64,000 nucleotides of DNA, taken from positions 186,001-250,000 of the forward strand of contig CAKQDU010000001.1 in assembly GCA_934229625.1 (NCBI GenBank), read 5' to 3'. Below the pieces are notes generated by a model. That model had not been told where the DNA came from and made no database searches. It was given only the letters and a program-made list of their open reading frames with translations. Source of the DNA: an uncultured Alphaproteobacteria bacterium (lineage in GTDB: Bacteria > Pseudomonadota > Alphaproteobacteria > RF32 > CAG-239). Each line of letters begins with the position of its first letter. Position 1 is the first letter of the stretch. This document shows, in pieces, positions 33,525-42,463 of the stretch. Both the position numbers and the translations under genes were made by a program.

Positions 33525-35822
33525 ATGACTAAAAGAATGTTGATTGACGATACGCAACCGGAAGAAACGCGCGTTGTAATTGTTGATGGCAATAAAGTTG
33601 AAGATGTGGAATTTGAATCGTCTTCACGCAAACAAATTAAAGGTAATATTTATACTGCAAAAGTGATTCGCATTGAACCGTCGTTACAGGCAGCTTTTAT
33701 TGATTACGGCGGAAACAAACACGGTTTTTTGGCTTTTAATGAAATTCATCCAGACTATTATAATGTGTCTGAAGATGTTATGAATGAAGTTAATGCCGAA
33801 GTTGATGAAATCATAAACAATAAGATTCAATATCTCAAAGAACGCGAAGCAGAAAAAGCACGTTATAAGGCCGAAAAAGAAGCACAAGAAGCACAACGCC
33901 GCCTAGAGGCCGAACAAGCGCGAGAAATTGAAGAATCTCAGCTTGAACCGGCGCAAAACGTTATTCCTGAAAATGACAACTATCTGCAAGACTGCGCTGA
34001 ATGCCCTGCTGATAATTCTGAAAACGCTCCGGCAGACGAAAATCAGACCGTAACAACATCGGAAACAGAATCGGCGCCTGAAGCAGAGTCGGTGCCGGAA
34101 GCAGAGTCGGTGCCGGAAGCAGAAACAACCGCGGAAGAAAATTCAAAAAAACGCCGCCGCTACACTCGCCGCCCACGCAAAAAAAACGATTCTCCAAAAA
34201 CATTGGCAGACGCAACCGGAACTGACGATGATTCCATAGAAGAAGATTGCCTGGTTGACGATGAAGACGACACCGATGGAGATTCAACAGAATATAATTT
34301 TGACTTACAGCGTAAGCTTCTGCGCGCTCGAAAATTATTTCATCGCAGCACTATTCAAGATGTGATTAAGGAAGGACAGACTCTTTTAATTCAGGTGGTG
34401 AAAGAAGAACGAGGCAACAAAGGCGCCGCTTGCACAACCTATATTTCTTTAGCCGGTCGCTATTGCGTTTTGATGCCTAACCGCATTAAAAGCGGCGGTG
34501 TTTCACGCAAAATCACTAACGCAAATGACCGTAAACGCCTCAAAGGAATTATCAAAGAACTGCCGCTTAATCCGGAAATGTCGCTGATTGTCCGCACCGC
34601 CGGTGAAGATAAAACCAAAGCCGACATAGTTCGCGACTATAATTACCTTATTCGCACATGGAACGCCATTCGCTACAGCGCCTTGCGCAATCAGCCGCCG
34701 GCAATCATTTATGAAGAAGGTAATTTGATTAAACGTGCTTTGCGCGATATGTATACAAAAGATATTGCCGAAGTTATTATTGATGGTGACTCCGCTTATC
34801 AAACAGCGCGTAACTTTGTTAAAATTTTATCACCGCATAATTTGAAACATATCAAATGCCGCCGTCAAGGTGAAGCTCCGGTGTTCCAACGTTTTCAGAT
34901 TGAAGCTCAGTTGGATAAACTGCATAATCCGATTGTTCAGCTGGAATCCGGCGGTTATCTGGTAATCAACCCAACCGAAGCTCTGGTTTCTATTGATGTA
35001 AACTCCGGACGCGCTACAAAAGAAAAAGACATTGAAGAAACAGCGCTCAAAACCAATCTTGAAGCAGCCGATGAAATAGCCAAGCAGTTAAAAATGCGTG
35101 ACTTGGCCGGTTTGGTTGTGGTCGATTTTATTGATATGTATGAGCCGCAAAACAATGTGGCCGTTGAAAAACGTATGAAAGAAGCCATGAAAGACGACCG
35201 CGCCCGCATCCAAATTGCCAAAATGAGCATTTTCGGACTGCTGGAAATTTCGCGTCAGCGTATGCACTCGTCTTTTATGGAAAGCAATTATGAAACCTGT
35301 CCATATTGCCACGGACACGGTGTCATCCGCACCATAGAATCGGGAGCGACTTTGATTCTGCGCGCTATTGAAGGCGAAGCCGTACGCAATGCAAACACAA
35401 AATTGACGGTTACCGTTCCGGCAGAAATAGCCGCATATTTGCTAAATCAAAAACGCAAACAAATTTCGGCATTAGAAGAACAATACAAAATTTGCATTAT
35501 TATTGCTGCCGACACCTCATTGAAAGACGTATCTGATTTTAAGATTGAACGCGAAAAACTGCCAAATCCCGTAGCCTGCAAAGAAGCCGCAGCCACCTGC
35601 TATGAAGCAGATAATGTGGAAATAAGCAATGATACGGAAGATTCTGATGAAACATCCTCAGAAGAAACCGTTTCAGAAAACCGCAGTTTCAAAAAAGGAG
35701 GACGCAGCCGCCGTTTCCGCCGTGACAGAAGACCTTATGAACGTGAAGAAAAACAAAATTCTCAACCGATTGAGGAGCCTAAACCGGAGAAAAAATCATG
35801 GTGGAAAAAGCTTATTGGCTGA
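33525..35822 (+). CDS. rne: Ribonuclease E/G family endonuclease
   Basis: Main endonuclease of mRNA decay and rRNA/tRNA processing. The S1 domain begins near residue 37 (GNIYTAKVIRIEPSLQAAFIDYG) and is interrupted from about 105 to 275 by a charged, repeat-containing insertion, as seen in other alphaproteobacteria. Catalytic aspartates are D491 (SIDVNSG) and D534 (VVVDFID), and the zinc-link CPYC is at 592-595. The C-terminal tail of about 100 residues is short compared with E. coli but holds an Arg-rich patch (GGRSRRFRRDRRP) for RNA binding and ends in KKSWWKKLIG. The next gene starts within its end. Confidence 0.96.
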   Translation: MTKRMLIDDTQPEETRVVIVDGNKVEDVEFESSSRKQIKGNIYTAKVIRIEPSLQAAFIDYGGNKHGFLAFNEIHPDYYNVSEDVMNEVNAEVDEIINNKIQYLKEREAEKARYKAEKEAQEAQRRLEAEQAREIEESQLEPAQNVIPENDNYLQDCAECPADNSENAPADENQTVTTSETESAPEAESVPEAESVPEAETTAEENSKKRRRYTRRPRKKNDSPKTLADATGTDDDSIEEDCLVDDEDDTDGDSTEYNFDLQRKLLRARKLFHRSTIQDVIKEGQTLLIQVVKEERGNKGAACTTYISLAGRYCVLMPNRIKSGGVSRKITNANDRKRLKGIIKELPLNPEMSLIVRTAGEDKTKADIVRDYNYLIRTWNAIRYSALRNQPPAIIYEEGNLIKRALRDMYTKDIAEVIIDGDSAYQTARNFVKILSPHNLKHIKCRRQGEAPVFQRFQIEAQLDKLHNPIVQLESGGYLVINPTEALVSIDVNSGRATKEKDIEETALKTNLEAADEIAKQLKMRDLAGLVVVDFIDMYEPQNNVAVEKRMKEAMKDDRARIQIAKMSIFGLLEISRQRMHSSFMESNYETCPYCHGHGVIRTIESGATLILRAIEGEAVRNANTKLTVTVPAEIAAYLLNQKRKQISALEEQYKICIIIAADTSLKDVSDFKIEREKLPNPVACKEAAATCYEADNVEISNDTEDSDETSSEETVSENRSFKKGGRSRRFRRDRRPYEREEKQNSQPIEEPKPEKKSWWKKLIG
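34077..34130 (+). repeat. 18-bp coding repeat (PEAESV x3) in the RNase E insertion
   Basis: Three tandem 18-base units beginning CCTGAAGCAG or CCGGAAGCAG encode PEAESV, PEAESV and PEAETT; a diverged fourth unit (ETESA) precedes them. Such in-frame repeats can vary in copy number by slippage without breaking the protein. Confidence 0.85.
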
Positions 35823-37162
35823 TTCAACAAATCTATCTTATTTGTTTTTTAGGGTTATGCGCCGCCTTTTTACCGAAGGCGGCTCACAGCCAAGAAATTT
35901 CTCTTATTTCAGATGCCGAAACCGAAAATTATTTAGCTCAGGTTATAAAACCTCTTTTTAAGGCTGCTGGCGTAAACTTCAATTCCAACAACATCTTTAT
36001 TGTTAACGACACCTCTCTAAACGCTTTTGTAAGCGATGGCAACTATATGTTTGTAAATACCGGTACATTATTGAACATTGATGACACAAACGAGCTGGCC
36101 GGCATTTTAGCTCATGAAACAGGTCATATTTTAGGCGGCCATATTGTGCGCCAAAAGCTGAAAATGGAAAAAATGCAATATGCGATGCTCGGTTCCATGC
36201 TGGCTGCCGGTGCCGCCGCAGTTTCCACAGGACGAGGCGACGCTGCAATGGCTGTCATATTAGGTTCACAGAGTTCGGCTTTGAACAGTATGCTGAACTA
36301 TCAGGTAGAAGAAGAACGCAGCGCCGATGAAAGCGCCGTAAAATTATTGGCAAAAACCAAACAATCAACGGCAGGCTTAAAACGTTTCATGCGCAAAATC
36401 AAGCAGCAAAATGCTCTAAGCGGTGTTGAAGAAAGCGACTACTTTCGCACTCACCCTATGACTAATGAACGTATCAGTCACTTTAACGAAGCGGCAAAAA
36501 ACAATCATTTCAACGCTTTTTCTCCATTGGACGCAGAGTTAGCTATGATAAAAGCCAAATTTTCAGCTTTTATGCTGGATACTGCCAAAGTAAAACGCTT
36601 ATATCCTGCGGGCAAAAACGACGCGCCGTCCCGTTACGCTCATGCGGTTTTAGACTTTAGACTTGGCAATGTTGCCGAGGCATTGGCGGAAATTGATAAT
36701 TTAATCGCTTTACAGCCGAACAATCCCTATTTTTACGAATTAAAAGGACAATTTTTATTTGAAAGCGGACAAACCGCCGCAAGCATATCCGCCTATGACA
36801 AAGCCTTGAAAATACTTCCGGACTCTCCGCTGTTGAAAATCAGCATGGCACAGGCTGTTTTAGAAAATTCACCTAATAAGACGCAAGCGCAAAAGGCGGC
36901 AGCTTTACTGCTTCAATCTTTGGTAAGCAGACCTTCGCCTACGGCATGGCAGCTATTGGCGCGAGCCTACGATATTAGCGGTAAAAAAGCCGCATCATAC
37001 TATGCTGCCGCCGAATTTAACTATGCTATCGGCAATTTAGAGGGAGCTGACAAACAAGTAAAACGAGCCAAAAAATCGCAACCGGACAAATCAGTTTTAT
37101 TGAAACTTGATGATTTGCAAGAACGGATTAAAGCCGAACTGAAAGAACGTAAAGTTTTTTAG
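35798..37162 (+). CDS. M48 family metalloprotease with TPR domain (BepA-like)
   Basis: Periplasmic zinc metalloprotease related to BepA/YfgC, which helps or degrades outer-membrane proteins at the Bam complex. The signal peptide spans residues 1-31 (cut near AHSQE). The zinc site HETGH is at 106-110 within NELAGILAHETGHILGGH; the third ligand is the E of EEERSADE near 170. TPR-like repeats fill 270-450. Length is 454 residues. The start lies 25 bases inside rne with GGAG eight bases upstream. Confidence 0.92.
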   Translation: MVEKAYWLIQQIYLICFLGLCAAFLPKAAHSQEISLISDAETENYLAQVIKPLFKAAGVNFNSNNIFIVNDTSLNAFVSDGNYMFVNTGTLLNIDDTNELAGILAHETGHILGGHIVRQKLKMEKMQYAMLGSMLAAGAAAVSTGRGDAAMAVILGSQSSALNSMLNYQVEEERSADESAVKLLAKTKQSTAGLKRFMRKIKQQNALSGVEESDYFRTHPMTNERISHFNEAAKNNHFNAFSPLDAELAMIKAKFSAFMLDTAKVKRLYPAGKNDAPSRYAHAVLDFRLGNVAEALAEIDNLIALQPNNPYFYELKGQFLFESGQTAASISAYDKALKILPDSPLLKISMAQAVLENSPNKTQAQKAAALLLQSLVSRPSPTAWQLLARAYDISGKKAASYYAAAEFNYAIGNLEGADKQVKRAKKSQPDKSVLLKLDDLQERIKAELKERKVF

Positions 37163-37164
37163 AA

Positions 37165-37878
37165 TCAAAATTCCATATTTATACAGCAAGCTTCTTTATC
37201 GCCCTCGCAGGATTTGCATAAATCGTTAATCTCAGCCAAAGTAATGTCACGCAGACACTTTTCGCCTTGCACGCAATATTTGTCGCCGCGGTAAAGATTG
37301 GCATATTCGCCGTCTGTCCAGCGGTAAAAGCTTATAAACTGCACCGCGCCATGCAAAGGCTGTGCCAGATTTTGCATCAGTTCACGGCAAACATGCGCGC
37401 TATATCCAGTCGAATAAGTCATTATACCGGTTTTTTCATTAACCACGCCGCCGATATAAATATCCATAACCAAACGATTGCTTCGAGAAAATAATAAAAT
37501 TACATTCCCTTGAGAATCTGTCATTCTGGTATTATTTACTTTTTTCCATGTTTCCGGCACCAAAGAAGCGGCTTGGGCATAATCTATCAAACCTATCTGA
37601 TTTCGGCTTTCAGTTTAAGACTGATTTCTAAACTCATTAGCATTTCCCAATAAACCATAAATCAGCATTGTATATTCATCTAACAGCTTGTTGACTTTAA
37701 ACTTTTCCATCGCTTTGGAATATCCGGCGATACCGCCTACGCTCAGCACACCGACAATCGCCAATACGCCGAGCATTTCTATCATTGACCGACCGACAGA
37801 GCAAGCGTCATTGCGAGCAACGCGAAGCAATCTATTTCCCCTGCTCTTTTCTTTGAAAAATTCTATACCCTTAAACAT
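37165..37878 (-). pseudogene. Type IV prepilin-like gene interrupted by one in-frame stop
   Basis: Two frames, 37878-37615 and 37590-37165, are in the same phase and separated by a single TAA (37617-37615) and eight sense codons, so one 237-residue gene was broken by a nonsense change. The N-terminus has a prepilin leader cut G|RSMIEMLGVLAIVG, with Glu at +5 of the mature protein and a long hydrophobic helix, the type IV pilin signature. The second part has several Cys, which often form pilin C-terminal loops, and no membrane segment. AAGGAGG lies before the start. It could also be a sequencing error or produce a short helix-only peptide; no pilus machinery is in the window. Confidence 0.75.
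37806..37833 (-). repeat. Dispersed palindromic-type repeat inside the prepilin leader
   Basis: The 28 bases starting CGTCATTGCGAGCAACGCG and ending GAAGCAATCT (ATTGC/GCAAT arms) match a repeat type I know from many bacterial genomes, where translated fragments read like LLRVARND. Here it is in frame and adds about ten residues to the leader. I saw no second copy in the window. Confidence 0.6.
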
Positions 37879-37891
37879 CTTATTCCTCCTT

Positions 37892-38073
37892 AAGTGTGTA
37901 AAAAAAACGACCGTTATTTTTACACACTCAGAATAAGACGCTGATAATTCTCACAAAACCACAAAAAACATCGCAAATATAAAAAGTTATTGCAAATTTT
38001 GCCAACCTTTGCTAGACTACAAAAAATAGCCTAAAAACTGTCCATTTTAAACGGTCGTTTTTTTTACACACTT
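37892..38073. repeat. Perfect 24-bp inverted repeats enclosing a 134-bp promoter-bearing segment
   Basis: AAGTGTGTAAAAAAAACGAC plus CGTT (37892-37915) reappears exactly inverted at 38050-38073. The enclosed bases carry overlapping promoters in both directions: minus-strand TTGGCA (38005-38000)-N18-TATATT (37981-37976) towards the pilin, and plus-strand TTGCAA (37990-37995)-N17-TAGACT (38013-38018) away from it. A third half-copy, TTTTTACACAC (37916-37926), pairs with the left repeat to form a hairpin just before the pilin ribosome site. This could be an invertible promoter switch, a MITE-like insertion or a two-site operator. The remaining 38074-38171 is AT-rich and holds only CCACATAGTGG at 38139-38149. 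Confidence 0.8.
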
Positions 38074-38171
38074 TTAACAACAACTCTTTGATTTCAGTAT
38101 TCAGATTTTATTTCAAAATTTTCTATTCAAAGATTCTTCCACATAGTGGATTTAGTACATATCAAAATTAT

Positions 38172-38630
38172 TTATTTTTGTCTTTTCTTCTTAAAAAAAT
38201 TTTGCAAAAGCGCCGTGCTTTCAGCGCCTAAAATACCGCTTTCCACATTCGGACGATGATGACAGGTCGGAGATTCAAAAAATTTTACACCATTAACAAC
38301 CGCGCCGCCTTTTTCATCTGCAGCGCCGAAATAAAGATTCGCAATACGAGAAAAAGAAATAGCGGCCGCACACATGGTGCAAGGCTCCAATGTCACATAC
38401 ATATCCATATTCCATAGGCGTGCCTGCCCAAGTTTTTTACAAGCGCGCTGAATTGCCAAAATTTCAGCATGAGACGTGGCATCGCCATTATGCGCACTTT
38501 GATTATAAGCTGTTGCCAATATTTCACCTGTTTGCGCATCAACCACCACGGCGCCGACTGGCACCTCATCATTTTCGGCAGCAGTTTCTGCCAAATCCAG
38601 CGCCAAGCGCATATAATCTTCTTTTTGCAT
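38172..38630 (-). CDS. tadA: tRNA-specific adenosine deaminase
   Basis: Deaminates A34 to inosine in tRNA-Arg(ACG). Zinc and catalytic motifs are HAEILAI (HAE near 57) and PCTMCAAAI (PCxxC near 87-91). Length of 152 residues is standard. It is divergent from rluB with a 64-base gap. Confidence 0.95.
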   Translation of the reverse strand: MQKEDYMRLALDLAETAAENDEVPVGAVVVDAQTGEILATAYNQSAHNGDATSHAEILAIQRACKKLGQARLWNMDMYVTLEPCTMCAAAISFSRIANLYFGAADEKGGAVVNGVKFFESPTCHHRPNVESGILGAESTALLQNFFKKKRQK

Positions 38631-38694
38631 AACTTCACTCTTTTTTCATAATTTTTTGCTAGTATAGCGTAAAATATCTGAAAAGGAAGTAAAA

Positions 38695-39417
38695 ATGGCG
38701 GAAAGATTAGCAAAATTTATGGCACGCAGCGGTGTTTGTTCTCGCCGCGATGCCGAGGAATTGATAAAACAAAAACGAGTAACCGTAAACGGAGAAATTA
38801 TAGATACGCCGGCTTTCAATGTTGATGGTAGCGAAAAAATTTTGTTAGACGGAGAAAAATTACCGGCAATAGAACAAACGCGTTTATGGCTTTATCATAA
38901 ACCTGCCGGATTATTGACAACTCACAAAGACACAGAATCTCGCGCCACGGTTTTTGAGCATTTACCGGCAGGTTTGCCGAGAGTTATAAGCGTCGGACGT
39001 TTGGATTTAAACTCTGAAGGTCTTTTACTTTTAACAAATAACGGAGAACTTTCACGTAAGCTGGAACTTCCAGAAAACGGCTGGAGCCGCCGATATAAAG
39101 TTCGGGTTCATGGTTTTGTAAATAAAAATAAACTGGCAGATTTGTCAAAAGGCGTTACGGTTGATGGTGTAAATTATGGTCCTGTAAAAGCCGAATTAGA
39201 AAGCCAAAACGGCACAAACAGCTGGCTTGTTGTTACCTTGAATGAAGGCAAAAATCGTGAAATTCGTAAACTTATGAAATATATAGGTTTAGAAGTTGCG
39301 CGGCTTATACGCCTCTCCTATGGTCCGTTTCAACTTGGAAGCCTGAAAAAGGGCGAAGTACGTGAAATTCCGCAAAAAGTACTGAAAGAACAACTTGGAA
39401 GTAAGATAAATCTATGA
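38695..39417 (+). CDS. rluB: RluB/RsuA-family pseudouridine synthase
   Basis: Isomerises a uridine in ribosomal RNA. An S4 RNA-binding domain (residues 3-50, ARSGVCSRRDAEELIKQKRV) precedes the catalytic domain with the signature VGRLDLNSEGLLLLTNNG (Asp nucleophile near 103). Length of 240 residues is nearest to RluB. GGAAG precedes the ATG. It overlaps rsmD by 4 bases, a pairing frequent in alphaproteobacteria. Confidence 0.92.
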   Translation: MAERLAKFMARSGVCSRRDAEELIKQKRVTVNGEIIDTPAFNVDGSEKILLDGEKLPAIEQTRLWLYHKPAGLLTTHKDTESRATVFEHLPAGLPRVISVGRLDLNSEGLLLLTNNGELSRKLELPENGWSRRYKVRVHGFVNKNKLADLSKGVTVDGVNYGPVKAELESQNGTNSWLVVTLNEGKNREIRKLMKYIGLEVARLIRLSYGPFQLGSLKKGEVREIPQKVLKEQLGSKINL

Positions 39418-39965
39418 GAATTATAGCTGGACAATATCGTGGTAAAAAACTTTTTACTCCTGACGGAAAAAATGTCCGTCCGACTTCGGAACGGGCAAGA
39501 GAAGCCGTTTTCAATATTTTAAATTCACATCTGGATTGTGATTATGATTCCATTCGTCTAGCCGATATTTTTGCCGGCACCGGAGCTTTCGGACTTGAGG
39601 CTATATCACGCGGCGCGGCAATGGTTACACTTGTGGACAAAGACACAACCTTAGCCGCAAAAAATGCAAAAATGTTTATAAAAGAACAATCTAAAATCAA
39701 AATCATTAAAACAGATGCTTTGAATTTGCCGCGTATTTCCGACAAATTTAATATGGTTTTTATGGACGCTCCTTATGCAAAAGGTTTGACAGAAGAAGTT
39801 TTAAAACAGCTGACTCAAAAAGATTGGCTGATGGAAAATTCTCTTTGCATTGTTGAAATAAAAAAAGATGAACATATTGATATTCCGGAAGAATATAAAG
39901 TTTTAGATGAACGTATTTACGGATTGGCAAAAATCTTATTTTTAGATTATAAAAATACAAAATAA
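39414..39965 (+). CDS. rsmD: 16S rRNA (guanine966-N2)-methyltransferase
   Basis: SAM-dependent methyltransferase of 16S rRNA. Starts MRIIAGQYRGKKL, with RPTSERAREAVFNIL (about 23-37), SAM-binding DIFAGTGAFGLEAISRGA (about 52-69) and catalytic motif IV DAPY (about 121-124, a variant of DPPY). Length 183 residues. Confidence 0.95.
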   Translation: MRIIAGQYRGKKLFTPDGKNVRPTSERAREAVFNILNSHLDCDYDSIRLADIFAGTGAFGLEAISRGAAMVTLVDKDTTLAAKNAKMFIKEQSKIKIIKTDALNLPRISDKFNMVFMDAPYAKGLTEEVLKQLTQKDWLMENSLCIVEIKKDEHIDIPEEYKVLDERIYGLAKILFLDYKNTK

Positions 39966-40049
39966 TTGTTATTTTTTGTCAAAAACGGGTTGATATAAAC
40001 AAAAAAGTATGTTAAATTATTTATAAATTAAAAAAGAAAAGAGGTTGTC

Positions 40050-42383
40050 ATGGCAGATGTTTTATTAGAAAATACCAACGTTTTTGAGCCTAAAAAAGGA
40101 TACAGCGTTGCAGAGCTGCGTAAAAAATTTGAAGACAGAGAACAGGCGCTGCGCAAAGAATATACGGAAAATGCCGCCAGTTATACGCGTATAAAGTCTG
40201 CTTACGACGACTATGCCCTCGCGGAAGATAAAGCCTCTTTTGACTATGATGAAAAATCTTTAACCGCATATAAAAATGATATTATTGCCCAACAGCGCAA
40301 CTTTACCGAGCAGCTGACAAAAAATTCTGTAGAAGAGGAACTTTTAAATAAGTATGAGGGTTCGTTTGCCTCTTTGTATCAGATTAAGCAGCAAAATGAA
40401 TATTGGGCTGACGGCACAACCTGCAGCTTTAAGGAAATAGAACAAAACAAGCCTGCCGGTATTATAACTCAGGAACAATATTATGAAATGAACGCCAATC
40501 CCAAAGGCGAAGTTAAGCAGCTGGCTTTGGAAATAGCCTTGCCTAGCGGTGAAAAATTTGACTTAACAATGCCGCCTTATGACAAACCGGGAGCGGATTC
40601 TAAAGAAGTTAAGGCGCAGATTTCATTTGACGATAAGGCGCTGCAAGAATTAAACGCTCAAAAAATGGCGCATATTATGGAATTTTGCGAAAGTCATGGT
40701 TTATCCACTTTTCAGATGGATATTCCGTATGCCTATGACGGAAATATTGATGCCGCTGAAAAAATCAAGAGTCTGATGGAAGATGTTAAGGCTCTAAGAG
40801 CGGCTGAAGAAAATAAAGCGAATAATCAAGAATTTACTGAAAGCGAAGCTCATAAAAAAGAGTTGTCTAAAACGGCTCCGCAGAATGTTAGTGAAGAAAT
40901 ACGCGAAGATATATCCTATGGTCTGCCGCCGGAAGATAAAATTTTTACGGCCGAATTTGCCGAAGAAGCAGAGGATAACAGCGGACAAACTGAGCAGCGC
41001 TCCGCCGCCGCAGCATCGCAGGAACAGGCTCAGCAGGCTCCGCAGCCAAAGGCTAAACCACAAAAAGCTAAAAAGACACAAGATGACGCTGAAGCCGGAC
41101 TTGAAAAATTTTTGGAAGGCGGCTTACGCAAAGAGCGCGGTCTGACTTATTTCAAAACCCATACCGGATGGTTTGGCACCGGATGGACAAAATATATAGT
41201 TTATGACAAAGCGGATTCTCAAAATCGTAAAAAAGATGGTATCAAAGATAAAAACGGAGAACCTAAATTTACATATAACTTTAAGCTGTTTGTAAAACAA
41301 GAAAACGGAAAGTTCCGTTTTGCCTATCGTACACCGGGGAACAAAAAAATCGATGATTCGATTGTTAACGGATTATCAGGACAGTTTAAAGACTTGGGAA
41401 TTACACATGTGCGTTTTCCGGACGGACTTCAAGATGCCGAAAAAAAGTTATGGCGCACAGCTTTGGCTGAAAATGGTATTGTACCTGTTGGAATGGGGTT
41501 GGATAAAGCCAAAGCCGAAGCTATGCTGAAAGCCGCCAAAGAAAAACTTACGGCCGAAGCCTTTCGCAAATACAGATATAAGCTTGCTATTCAAATGGAA
41601 AAAGACAATATCAAAAAAGGCAAAATAGTCTCACCTTCTGAGCAAGATTATATTGACAGCATTAAAAACAGTCAAAAATATCTGGCCTTTACCGAAGCTT
41701 ATGACGGCAAGCTGAAAGGTATGCTGCGCGACCGTCTGGATGCGGCCGATGTCAATCATGATGACGGTGCAATAGAAAAAACAGCCTCTTATATGGCTAT
41801 GCGCCGTTTGTTTGATACATATCAGGAAGTTGTAGACCACGCGGATATTTTAAACAGCAAAAATCTGAGTCCGGAAGAAAAAGCCAAAATCAAACAGGCT
41901 GGCTTAACTGGTCCGGTCAGCGATTTTACAGCAGAGCAAATGGGACAATTGTATGATATTATGCTTGTAAAAAGCAAAGCTGACGCCAAAAAAGAAATTG
42001 ACGAGGCGTTGCTTGCTGCGCGTGATGTTAACAACCAAACCTCAAAAGGTGCAAAACGTGCCGATAATGTAATTATAAAAGAAGTATTTGACGGCGCTCG
42101 CAATCGTTTTGAAAAAGTAAACGAGATGCTGACACCGCTTGGTGTGGATGAAATCAGTTTTCCTAAGGCGTTTGGTCGTTTGCACTATGATAATTTCTAT
42201 AAAGAACATCCTGAATTTATGAAAAAGAAAGAGCAACAGCAAACTCAAGCGCCTCAACAACAAACAACTAAGACGCCTGTAAAATCAAACAATACGGCAA
42301 AAACAGTCACAAGTGCAAAAAACAACCAGGCTGCCAATGCGTTTGTTACAGCTTATGCGGCTAAAAAGAACTATAGCCACTAA
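40050..42383 (+). CDS. Unrecognised 777-residue cytoplasmic protein
   Basis: I do not recognise this protein. It has no signal peptide or membrane segment. Residues 1-90 look like coiled coil; about 270-350 is a low-complexity linker rich in Gln, Ala, Glu and Lys; about 350-510 looks like a folded domain (GLTYFKTHTGWFGTGWTKY, then THVRFPDGLQDAEKKLW and AENGIVPVGMGLDKAKAEAM). Residues 510-720 are helical, and the tail is Gln/Thr-rich. The middle domain recalls passages in large polyvalent proteins of mobile elements, but this is a loose resemblance. GAAAAGAGG lies before the ATG and a strong terminator follows, so it is a single-gene unit. Confidence 0.85.
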   Translation: MADVLLENTNVFEPKKGYSVAELRKKFEDREQALRKEYTENAASYTRIKSAYDDYALAEDKASFDYDEKSLTAYKNDIIAQQRNFTEQLTKNSVEEELLNKYEGSFASLYQIKQQNEYWADGTTCSFKEIEQNKPAGIITQEQYYEMNANPKGEVKQLALEIALPSGEKFDLTMPPYDKPGADSKEVKAQISFDDKALQELNAQKMAHIMEFCESHGLSTFQMDIPYAYDGNIDAAEKIKSLMEDVKALRAAEENKANNQEFTESEAHKKELSKTAPQNVSEEIREDISYGLPPEDKIFTAEFAEEAEDNSGQTEQRSAAAASQEQAQQAPQPKAKPQKAKKTQDDAEAGLEKFLEGGLRKERGLTYFKTHTGWFGTGWTKYIVYDKADSQNRKKDGIKDKNGEPKFTYNFKLFVKQENGKFRFAYRTPGNKKIDDSIVNGLSGQFKDLGITHVRFPDGLQDAEKKLWRTALAENGIVPVGMGLDKAKAEAMLKAAKEKLTAEAFRKYRYKLAIQMEKDNIKKGKIVSPSEQDYIDSIKNSQKYLAFTEAYDGKLKGMLRDRLDAADVNHDDGAIEKTASYMAMRRLFDTYQEVVDHADILNSKNLSPEEKAKIKQAGLTGPVSDFTAEQMGQLYDIMLVKSKADAKKEIDEALLAARDVNNQTSKGAKRADNVIIKEVFDGARNRFEKVNEMLTPLGVDEISFPKAFGRLHYDNFYKEHPEFMKKKEQQQTQAPQQQTTKTPVKSNNTAKTVTSAKNNQAANAFVTAYAAKKNYSH

Positions 42384-42404
42384 TATTACAAATGATTGTT
42401 TCAG

Positions 42405-42438
42405 AAAAAGCGGCCATCAAACTAAGTGGCCGCTTTTT
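42405..42438. terminator. Bidirectional terminator
   Basis: AAAAAGCGGCCA (42405-42416) and TGGCCGCTTTTT (42427-42438) form a perfect 12-bp stem between two convergent genes. Confidence 0.88.
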
Positions 42439-42463
42439 GCAATCTTACCTAAAAAAAAGGAAT

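Noticed and set aside
33961..34287. Minus-strand ORF with Leu/Pro repeats opposite the RNase E insertion
   Set aside because: Its repeats are only the reverse complement of the PEAESV-coding repeat.
37615..37617. TAA as a recoded sense codon in the prepilin
   Set aside because: TAA is used as an ordinary stop in many genes of the window (for example fabH, gapR and rsmD regions), so a change of code is not credible.
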